A stretch of 5,892 bases of DNA from assembly GCA_003660865.1 (NCBI GenBank), contig QMVA01000100.1, positions 1 to 5,892 on the forward strand, in the 5' to 3' direction. This DNA is from Candidatus Nanohalarchaeota archaeon. GTDB lineage: Archaea; EX4484-52; B79-G9. Positions 1 through 5,192 of the stretch are shown here, in pieces (position 1 is the stretch's first letter; each line of letters begins with the position of its first letter). A program made the position numbers and the translations under genes. The notes below the pieces were generated by a model that saw only the letters and a program-made list of their open reading frames with translations, ran no database searches and had not been told where the DNA came from.

Positions 1-243
1 TATATTATTGAAATTTAGACTCAATTTAATGTCATTATTCCCGATTTGAGAAAAATTGTGTAGGCTGTCTATTGTGCAGGTGTCTGTTCCGCCTGAGTAG
101 GTGTCGCATATGCAGACTGTGGGATCTTCGGTTGAGCATTTGGCGTGGTTGAAAGTGTAGATTGTTGCTGATGCCGTCTGGCATATTAAAGATATGAATA
201 TTAAAAATGCGAGCGCAGGCATTGCTATATTTTTTCCGGACAT
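1..243 (-). CDS. Secreted protein, N-terminal fragment (runs off window start)
   Basis: The frame is open from ATG (complement 243-241) to the window edge, giving 81 codons without a stop, so the C-terminal part is missing. Residues 1-26 look like a Sec signal peptide: Lys4, a hydrophobic core at about 7-20, and a T-A-S-A signal peptidase I type site before Thr27. The exported part starts with Thr-Ile-Tyr and has Cys at 36, 44, 46 and 56, which could form disulfides. Translation start is well supported: GGTGAT, complementary to the archaeal 16S rRNA tail, sits 4 nt upstream of the ATG (complement 253-248). It is transcribed divergently from the pilin-like operon. I do not recognise the family. 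A secreted or surface role is inferred from the signal peptide only. Confidence 0.75.
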   Translation of the reverse strand, partial: MSGKNIAMPALAFLIFISLICQTASATIYTFNHAKCSTEDPTVCICDTYSGGTDTCTIDSLHNFSQIGNNDIKLSLNFNNI

Positions 244-247
244 TTAA

Positions 248-253
248 ATCACC
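248..253 (-). promoter_or_regulatory. Shine-Dalgarno GGTGAT of the leftward secreted-protein gene
   Basis: GGTGAT on the minus strand ends 4 nt before the ATG at 243. It matches the archaeal anti-Shine-Dalgarno and fixes the start of the gene at 1-243. Confidence 0.7.
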
Positions 254-278
254 ATCCTGTTTTTGATATTTGTTGTAT

Positions 279-297
279 TCATTACATTTCGTAATGA
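279..297. promoter_or_regulatory. Inverted repeat in divergent intergenic region, candidate operator
   Basis: TCATTAC (279-285) and GTAATGA (291-297) form perfect 7-bp arms around a 5-nt centre (ATTTC). The site lies between the divergent genes, about 24 bp upstream of the TATA-like element at 321-330 and about 36 bp upstream of the leftward ATG. A dimeric transcription factor site here could affect either direction. Binding is inferred from symmetry and position; a chance palindrome in AT-rich DNA is possible. Confidence 0.35.
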
Positions 298-320
298 TAT
301 TATTGCATATTGGTAGCAGT

Positions 321-330
321 CATATAAATA
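321..330 (+). promoter_or_regulatory. TATA-box-like element, possibly serving both divergent genes
   Basis: CATATAAATA on the plus strand reads CTATTTATATG on the minus strand. Rightward transcription would begin roughly 25 nt downstream, near 350, ahead of the pilin-like operon. Leftward transcription would begin near 300 and give about a 55-nt leader containing the GGTGAT site. The A-rich stretch on the leftward upstream side (complement of about 334-339) is the better TFB-recognition context, so the leftward assignment is at least as likely. Confidence 0.45.
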
Positions 331-417
331 GATTTTTGTGGTGTGGATGCGCTTTTGTTCTGCTTACTTTTTGGTATTTTGTCAAACTTTATATTGCAGG
401 ACAGACATAAAGTAGTT

Positions 418-933
418 ATGGTTGCGCACAGCAGAATAACCAGAAAAGGAGCATCTGTTACTGTGGAGTCGGTTCTTTTTATTGGAGGCCTGATTGCATC
501 GATATTGTTTTTTGCATCGTTTTATAATCTTGCAATTTACCAGATAGGCAATGTGTTCAGTACGTCTGAGAAAGCGTTTGCAGGGGATTTGAAGTCGAAG
601 ATAAGCATGGTTTATTCATCCAAACAGGATAATGTCGAGTATATGTTTGATACTTCTGCCAGAACATATCGGCTGACAGTTGATGAGCGGAGACTTTCCA
701 TAAAATATCCAGCGAGGGAGCCAGTGTCTGTTCTTCTTTCGCAGGATATCCAGGATGCGGATATAGAGAATTCGGAAAAAATATGCATACGCAAAACAGG
801 TGGTATTATTGAGCTTAAGGGCGGGAGATGCCTGAGAATATGTAATATTAATGATGATATATGCGATAAAGGGTGCAGGCTGTTTGATGTGTGCGACCCA
901 AAATGCAAGGATTGTGAGGGCAGTGATGTTTAG
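418..933 (+). CDS. Type IV pilin-like protein 1, small, Cys-rich C-terminus
   Basis: 171 aa from the chosen ATG. Residues 1-11 are a basic leader ending R-K-G, followed by A-S-V-T-V-E and a hydrophobic helix at about 18-40, as in class III (prepilin peptidase) signals. Glu17 is +6 if cleavage follows Gly11 and +5, the classic pilin position, if it follows Ala12. It is the only one of the four pilin-like proteins here with Glu near that place. The rest should lie outside the membrane. The last 49 residues hold 8 Cys (123, 138, 142, 149, 153, 159, 163, 166) with two copies of a [IV]-C-D-x-x-C unit, likely disulfide-bonded or metal-binding. The frame is open back to GTG 343, but that adds a second hydrophobic stretch before the leader and falls upstream of the transcription start predicted from the TATA at 321-330, so ATG 418 is preferred. 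The gene overlaps the next by 8 nt. The specific role is unknown; a minor pilin is inferred. Confidence 0.75.
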   Translation: MVAHSRITRKGASVTVESVLFIGGLIASILFFASFYNLAIYQIGNVFSTSEKAFAGDLKSKISMVYSSKQDNVEYMFDTSARTYRLTVDERRLSIKYPAREPVSVLLSQDIQDADIENSEKICIRKTGGIIELKGGRCLRICNINDDICDKGCRLFDVCDPKCKDCEGSDV

Positions 934-1687
934 AGAGCAAGAAAGGAAGGGGCAGATAAATATATTTACGCAGCCGATAATGTTAATCATACTTATAAGT
1001 ATATTTGCGATTTTTGTGGTTAAGACCCTGGAGGTGAATGTGCATATAGCAAAGGAAGCAGAGGAATATGATTTTAAGTCAAAAGCGATTCCTGTGTTTG
1101 ATGAGGTTATAAATTGCATTTCATGTGATTCTACCAGATATCCTTATCTTGTGAGTGCGCGTATGCTTGATGCGCTTAATGAGGATTATGTTAATAATGA
1201 GGCGCCATGTATGAGGGCTGAAAGGCTGGGGTGGAGTGCGACAGTAAGGGACATTGACTCGCCAAACGAGAGTTCATGGCAGCTTGGAGAGGCAGAGGAT
1301 TCGGGTGTGTATGGGTTAAAGCATGAATTCGGAATCACTATGCCTGTTGCAATCAGATATGAAGACGGGTCTGTGAATGCAGGGGAGCTTAATTTGAATT
1401 TAAGGCAGGGCGATCTTGAGTCTGTTGTCGGCATGGTTGAGAAGGTGTATAGGATAGGGTCTGAGATGGACAAGCAGGTGAGTGATTCTATGACTATCCG
1501 GCTGGATTATCCTGTTGTGATGGCTGATGCAGATGGCAGGAAAAGCATTTGCCTTAGGACCAATGATGGCGATTTTTGCAAGGTTTTGAGTTTCAATAAT
1601 CTTGAGTTCATGCAGATTGAGGCAGGGCTTCAGTATATTGTTTTTAAATATAATCATAATAAGAAACTGTTGAGAGTTGTTAATTGA
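926..1687 (+). CDS. Type IV pilin-like protein 2 (253 aa)
   Basis: 253 aa. The leader (residues 1-9, M-F-R-E-Q-E-R-K-G) is followed by Q-I-N-I-F and a single hydrophobic helix at about 17-33, a typical archaeal pilin-like N-terminus. Position +5 is Phe, not Glu. The extracytoplasmic part has two close cysteines (64 and 67, C-I-S-C), then an R-Y-P-Y-L-x-S-A-R-x-L-D motif (about 71-82), Cys95, and a later pair at 209 and 218, followed by a predicted mixed alpha/beta region. From memory this resembles an uncharacterised DPANN surface-protein family that begins KGQ; I cannot verify that here. ATG 926 is chosen over the upstream in-frame ATGs at 851 and 854 because those would place 25 unrelated residues before the leader and overlap the previous gene deeply. 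It overlaps gene 1 by 8 nt (ATGTTTAG) and its TGA overlaps the next ATG by 1 nt, so translation is probably coupled. Confidence 0.75.
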   Translation: MFREQERKGQINIFTQPIMLIILISIFAIFVVKTLEVNVHIAKEAEEYDFKSKAIPVFDEVINCISCDSTRYPYLVSARMLDALNEDYVNNEAPCMRAERLGWSATVRDIDSPNESSWQLGEAEDSGVYGLKHEFGITMPVAIRYEDGSVNAGELNLNLRQGDLESVVGMVEKVYRIGSEMDKQVSDSMTIRLDYPVVMADADGRKSICLRTNDGDFCKVLSFNNLEFMQIEAGLQYIVFKYNHNKKLLRVVN

Positions 1688-2205
1688 TGTGTGTTTTTAT
1701 GAAGTGTTTGTGTGAATGGCAGAGTAGTAGAAGAAAGGGCCAGGAGTCAATGATGAATATCATGGCTGTGATTATGCTTGTTTCAGTGGTTTTTTTGTAT
1801 TTCTTTTTTGTTACGCAGAACCAGAAGATTGAATCTTCGAAGATGATTGCAAAGCAGCAGAAGTATAAGTATGCGGAGATTGTGCTTATGGATATGTATT
1901 ATGTGGATGGCGCCCATAGCACAGTTGCAGGAATTATTGGTGAATCACAGCAGTATGGCGATGAATCCAGTGATTGGATGTATCAGGTGGGTGACGCCAG
2001 GGTAGATGCAATGGCTGTCGTCAGGCAGTATCTTGACCTGACTTTACCAGACTATAATTATTATTTTTTTGTTGAGAGGGCGGGTACTAAGTCATTTGAA
2101 CTCAATATGGTACCTCCCGATGATGTTGATGTTATGGTGCACAGGCTTGTTGTTCCAATACCGGGATCAGTGGAAAATGCGATTGCATACCTGTATGTGT
2201 GGTGA
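1687..2205 (+). CDS. Type IV pilin-like protein 3 (172 aa)
   Basis: 172 aa. The leader is about 18 residues and ends S-S-R-R-K-G, then Q-E-S-M-M and a hydrophobic helix at about 23-42. Position +5 is Met; a Glu occurs at +2. After the helix comes a Lys/Gln-rich amphipathic stretch (about 44-62) that could continue the pilin alpha-1 helix, then a compact domain ending in P-I-P-G-S-x-E-N-A with a final Tyr-Val-Trp. The only cysteines (2, 7, 9) are in the leader, so the mature domain has none, unlike its three operon partners. ATG 1687 overlaps the upstream TGA (TGATG). ATG 1699 would shorten the leader by four residues and is also possible, while the TTG at 1684 is unlikely. The frame is intact. 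Function beyond pilin-like is not recognised. Confidence 0.75.
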   Translation: MCVFMKCLCEWQSSRRKGQESMMNIMAVIMLVSVVFLYFFFVTQNQKIESSKMIAKQQKYKYAEIVLMDMYYVDGAHSTVAGIIGESQQYGDESSDWMYQVGDARVDAMAVVRQYLDLTLPDYNYYFFVERAGTKSFELNMVPPDDVDVMVHRLVVPIPGSVENAIAYLYVW

Positions 2206-2220
2206 ATTAGAAGTTTATGG

Positions 2221-3549
2221 ATGATTGATATGAAAGGTGTAAGTGTAGCAGTTATGGGTTTTATAATTATAGGGCTTGCTATTGCCGGTCTTATATGGAT
2301 GCAGTATAATGCTAATATGGGTATTAGTGAAAAGATTAGTTCTACTGATACTCTTGTTTTTTCGAGGCTGAATGAGGAATCTTATAAGGTTATTTCTTAT
2401 GCTGAAATGGCTCTTGGCCAGTCGGGCAGTCATGCTTTAGGGGTTGTTGCCAAGAGAGGAGGCTGGCGTAATGATGATATCAGGTATTGGCAATGTATTG
2501 TCCCGCAGGTGCCAAGTGTTTCAGAAGTTATGGCAGAGGTTAATGATGAGACTCTGGCTCTTGTGAATTTGTATCTTTCTTTAATTGAAAGTGAAGGAGA
2601 TATAGTTGATTTTGTGAGTGTTGATGGGATGTCTTGCGTGAATACAGAATTTTCTGATGATAAGAAGGAGATTGTTGCCAGAGGCAGCGGGCTGAATGTC
2701 ATGATGAGTGACGGGAGTTCTTTTGTGAGTAATAAGAACATGGTTGTTGAGAAGAATATGGGAACGAATTATTTCAGGTATGATTATGAGGTATTGAAGG
2801 ACTGGGTTTCTGATGATGTGGTCCGGGAGAATATTGAGAAGAAGCTGAATGATGGTGCGATCATGCCTATGGGATTGAGTTTTGAGTCCTGCTCGTGTAT
2901 TGAACCATATTGTCCTGATGCCGGTACAGTGGCAGAGAGGATTTTTCCATGCTGGGAGGCGAGAATCAGGTATGTTGTAGAAACCAGTGTAGATGAAGCT
3001 GTCAGGGATCTGGTGGATGATTACCGGTATTTTGGCGGGAAGAATGTGAGTTGTGATGCGCATATCAGGTGCATTTCTATAAGGGAGCCGGTTGTTGTTA
3101 ATGAAAAGAGGCGCAGTTATGAGTCAGATGGCTGTTGCAGTGAGTCGTGCGCAAGTTGTTTGAAGGACAGGTGCGCGCTCAGGGGTACTGCAAAAATATG
3201 CAACGGGGTGTCAAGTGAATCTGTTTGTGAAAGACCGGATTGCGATGTTGATCCAGATTATAGGGAATATTGTGTTGTGTCCGGTGAGAAGTATGATGTG
3301 CCTGTTGCAGAAGAATGGCTGTATGGAGAAGAAGAGGAGGAAGAGGTTTGTGAGACATGCTGTGGATTGAGTTTCGGCTTGATATATGATACGGATGTGG
3401 ATTTTACTCTTGTGTGCCGTGACAGGTCTACTATGATTGCCAGAACAGATGGTATGGATGCGCTTGAATGGAGAGTTAATTTGTTTGTTAGTGCGGTGAG
3501 TACAACAGGTGCTGATTATAGTGGGGATGTGGACCCTGGGTGCGGTTGA
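2221..3549 (+). CDS. Large Cys-rich type IV pilin-like protein 4 (442 aa)
   Basis: 442 aa from ATG 2221; ATG 2230 would give the shorter leader M-K-G. Lys5-Gly6 precedes V-S-V-A-V and a hydrophobic helix at about 7-27. Position +5 is Val. The extracytoplasmic part first has a helical region around 95-125, then a region rich in Asp, Ser and Val. From residue 224 onward it becomes strongly cysteine-rich: 20 of its 22 Cys lie in 224-441, with the tightest cluster at 305-351 (305, 306, 310, 313, 318, 327, 336, 341, 351) and another at 377, 380 and 381. Six consecutive Glu occur at 370-375. This suggests a disulfide-stabilised or metal-binding surface domain. The size is far above ordinary pilins and recalls the large tip pseudopilin GspK of type II secretion, an analogy of architecture and not of sequence. 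The start is 15 nt after the previous stop, with GGTGA overlapping that stop. It is the last gene of the operon, followed by a T-run. Confidence 0.75.
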   Translation: MIDMKGVSVAVMGFIIIGLAIAGLIWMQYNANMGISEKISSTDTLVFSRLNEESYKVISYAEMALGQSGSHALGVVAKRGGWRNDDIRYWQCIVPQVPSVSEVMAEVNDETLALVNLYLSLIESEGDIVDFVSVDGMSCVNTEFSDDKKEIVARGSGLNVMMSDGSSFVSNKNMVVEKNMGTNYFRYDYEVLKDWVSDDVVRENIEKKLNDGAIMPMGLSFESCSCIEPYCPDAGTVAERIFPCWEARIRYVVETSVDEAVRDLVDDYRYFGGKNVSCDAHIRCISIREPVVVNEKRRSYESDGCCSESCASCLKDRCALRGTAKICNGVSSESVCERPDCDVDPDYREYCVVSGEKYDVPVAEEWLYGEEEEEEVCETCCGLSFGLIYDTDVDFTLVCRDRSTMIARTDGMDALEWRVNLFVSAVSTTGADYSGDVDPGCG

Positions 3550-3551
3550 TG

Positions 3552-3558
3552 TTTTTTT
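3552..3558 (+). terminator. T-run terminator after the pilin-like operon
   Basis: Seven consecutive T start 2 nt after the TGA of the last pilin-like gene, and a second T5 run lies at about 3614-3618. Archaeal RNA polymerase can terminate at T-runs in the coding strand without a hairpin. The position just before a new TATA box supports a transcription unit boundary here. Confidence 0.5.
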
Positions 3559-3636
3559 CAGCATAATATGATTCAAATGAAATATGAAATATTGATGCAA
3601 TTGAATGATGTCCGTTTTTGTTGTCATGTCCCTGAC

Positions 3637-3644
3637 TTTATATA
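3637..3644 (+). promoter_or_regulatory. TATA box for the coiled-coil gene pair
   Basis: TTTATATA is an exact match to the common archaeal TATA box. It lies in the 98-bp gap after the pilin-like operon. A start site about 25 nt downstream would fall near 3665-3670, inside the longest version of the next gene, which bears on that gene's start. A second TA-rich element, GATATATATC (3657-3666), lies 20 nt further on. Confidence 0.6.
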
Positions 3645-3647
3645 CCG

Positions 3648-4058
3648 ATGAAAAAAGATATATATCAGAGCGAACATAATAAGTCTTATATGCCTGCTAT
3701 GAATGTGATGCTGAATAATGTCGTCGGTCGTGTAAATGACAACAGTAAAAGAGTACGTGAGCTTGAGGAGAACATAAGGAATCTTAAGGAGCAGTTGAAT
3801 TCACTGCAGACAGAGTCTATTAAACAGAAGAAGACGATAATTGCTGATGAGACATCTACAAAAGGTACGATTAAGCAGATACTTGACAGGCTTGCGAATA
3901 TGGAAGTTGATATTGACAAGATTCATCGTGAGATCAGGGAGCTGGTGCCCCGCAGGGAGTTTAAGGAGCTTGAGAATTATCTTGATCTGATTAATCCGAT
4001 TACGACGAAGTTTGTGACTAAGAAAGAGCTTGAAGAGCTGATTGAGGAGAAATTATGA
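3648..4058 (+). CDS. Coiled-coil protein, probably cytoplasmic (136 aa)
   Basis: 136 aa with no signal peptide or membrane segment. Residues about 28-62 show heptad-like spacing typical of a coiled coil, and a second helical stretch covers about 73-99. The C-terminal third is distinctive: P-R-R-E-F-K-E-L-E-N-Y-L (101-112), then I-N-P (115-117) and F-V-T-K-K-E-L-E-E-L (122-131). I recall similar endings in uncharacterised DPANN proteins encoded next to a partner like the following gene; this is unverified. The Glu-rich coiled coil loosely recalls the archaellum accessory protein ArlC, but I see no diagnostic match. The start is unsettled: ATG 3648 is only 4 nt after the TATA box, so in-frame ATG 3690, 3699 or 3708 (122, 119 or 116 aa) may be real. 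ATG 3690 sits about 28 nt after a second TATA-like element and could be leaderless. The stop overlaps the next start (ATGA). Confidence 0.75.
   Translation: MKKDIYQSEHNKSYMPAMNVMLNNVVGRVNDNSKRVRELEENIRNLKEQLNSLQTESIKQKKTIIADETSTKGTIKQILDRLANMEVDIDKIHREIRELVPRREFKELENYLDLINPITTKFVTKKELEELIEEKL
4044..4049 (+). promoter_or_regulatory. Shine-Dalgarno GAGGAG of the 359-aa gene
   Basis: GAGGAG lies 5 nt before ATG 4055, inside the end of the preceding gene. It supports that start and translational coupling through the ATGA overlap. Confidence 0.6.
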
Positions 4059-5134
4059 AGTTTAAGTTGTTTGGAAGGCTTACAAAGAAGAAGCCCCCTA
4101 TGTCAGGGCATGTTCAGAGTGATCGGCGGGATCCACATATTGTGATTAATGAACTTAGTGCGAAAGGGCTTCCGGAATCAGAGATTATTCGCTCTCTTAA
4201 GGATGAAGGGTATAGTTTCAAAGAGATTGATGATGCGCTGAATGAGTCTGTGAGAAATGAGGTTACCGGTGCACCACCGCCGATGGCGGGACCACCGCAG
4301 GGACAACAGTTCGCGGGAGCGCAGGATATGGGCGGCGCGCCGATGCAATCTACACAGGATCAGTTTCTGGATCAGGATCTGATGAGTGCAGACAGGCAGG
4401 ATATGGATTTTTCGAAGAGGCCGCAGGCGTTTACAGATTCTACTAATATGTCTCCTATGATGGGAGAAAGAAGACCGGCAGGTATTAGTATGCCTGAAGA
4501 TGCGGGGGCTGCGCAGCAGGTGAGTATCAGTGATCAGGAGAGAGAGAATATCTATGAGATTGTTGAGTCTGTCGTGAGTGAGCGTGTGAATTCGCTCAGA
4601 TCAGAGATGAAGGAGATTGGTGCACAAATTAAGAGCATCCAGCAGATTATAGGTGAGTTTAAGTCTGATGCGCAGGAGAAGGATGATGCGAGCCGAAAGG
4701 AGATGGGCTCTGTGCATGAGGGGATTAAGGACAATTCTACTAAGATTATTGATATGGAGCCGAGGGTTGCGGGGCTTGAGAGGGCGTTTAAGGATATTGT
4801 GCCTAATCTTGTGGATAGTGTGAGGGAAATTAAGGAGTTTGTGGCAGGTCATGTAGGGGATGTTGATGCCGGGCATGGGCACGATGCGGGTATGTTTGAT
4901 GCGCCGGATGCTAAAGTTGAGGATGAGCATGTGGAGATGGGCAAGAAGCATGAGCATGATGATATTTTTGGTGATGCTTTGGGTGGTGACAAGCATGAGA
5001 GTGATGCTCATAAGGATGTGTCTACTCAAGAGGATGCAATCCTAACTAAAAAGAGCGCGCATAAGACTAGTTCTCATGATGTGGAAGATAATGCGGATAT
5101 TTTTGATGAATCGGATGTTGATGAGCGGGTTTGA
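4055..5134 (+). CDS. Modular cytoplasmic protein: helical domain, coiled coil, His/acidic tail (359 aa)
   Basis: 359 aa, with no signal peptide and no membrane segment. Modules in order: a basic start M-K-F-K-L-F-G (1-7) followed by Lys/Pro; a small helical domain at about 28-65 with the pattern L-x-x-K-G-L-x-x-x-x-I-I-x-x-L and G-Y-S-x-x-x-I-x-x-A-L, UBA-like in spacing; a Pro/Gly/Gln/Met linker (about 72-150) that is probably disordered; a helical, coiled-coil-prone part (about 158-262) ending in F-K-D-I-V-P-N-L-V; and an acidic tail (about 265-359) with 10 His and two D-I-F motifs (303-305, 348-350). From memory, DPANN genomes carry uncharacterised proteins with the same basic start, helical domain and coiled coil, paired with a gene like the preceding one. 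The pair probably forms one complex at the inner membrane face; a link to the pilin-like proteins is inferred from proximity only. GAGGAG 5 nt upstream and the ATGA overlap support the start. Confidence 0.8.
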   Translation: MKFKLFGRLTKKKPPMSGHVQSDRRDPHIVINELSAKGLPESEIIRSLKDEGYSFKEIDDALNESVRNEVTGAPPPMAGPPQGQQFAGAQDMGGAPMQSTQDQFLDQDLMSADRQDMDFSKRPQAFTDSTNMSPMMGERRPAGISMPEDAGAAQQVSISDQERENIYEIVESVVSERVNSLRSEMKEIGAQIKSIQQIIGEFKSDAQEKDDASRKEMGSVHEGIKDNSTKIIDMEPRVAGLERAFKDIVPNLVDSVREIKEFVAGHVGDVDAGHGHDAGMFDAPDAKVEDEHVEMGKKHEHDDIFGDALGGDKHESDAHKDVSTQEDAILTKKSAHKTSSHDVEDNADIFDESDVDERV

Positions 5135-5192
5135 GGATATTTTCTAAATAGGAATTACTGTTTGTTCTGTAAGAATGGATTTCTGCGGGTTG

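Noticed and set aside
616..1119. Minus-strand open frame opposite pilin-like genes 1 and 2
   Set aside because: It lies antisense to two well-supported genes with leader, helix and domain structure. Its composition is that of a shadow frame and no start signal is visible.
2581..3063. Minus-strand open frame opposite the large Cys-rich gene
   Set aside because: Shadow of the 442-aa gene; its translation is Ile/His-rich without domain-like structure and it has no promoter or ribosome site.
3211..3627. Minus-strand open frame across the end of the Cys-rich gene and the gap
   Set aside because: Mostly antisense to the 442-aa gene, composition rich in Thr, Ile and His as in the other shadows, and no start signals.
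4601..5029. Minus-strand open frame opposite the 359-aa gene
   Set aside because: Antisense shadow. The plus-strand gene has a good Shine-Dalgarno, an ATGA overlap and modular composition.
4860..5045. Plus-strand Met/Arg-rich 61-codon frame inside the 359-aa gene
   Set aside because: Out-of-frame reading of the GAT/ATG-rich tail; the composition is an artefact of the overlapping real frame.
5135..5192. Terminator between the convergent genes
   Set aside because: Neither strand has a long T-run or a convincing hairpin; only short T-rich pieces are present, so no terminator is called.
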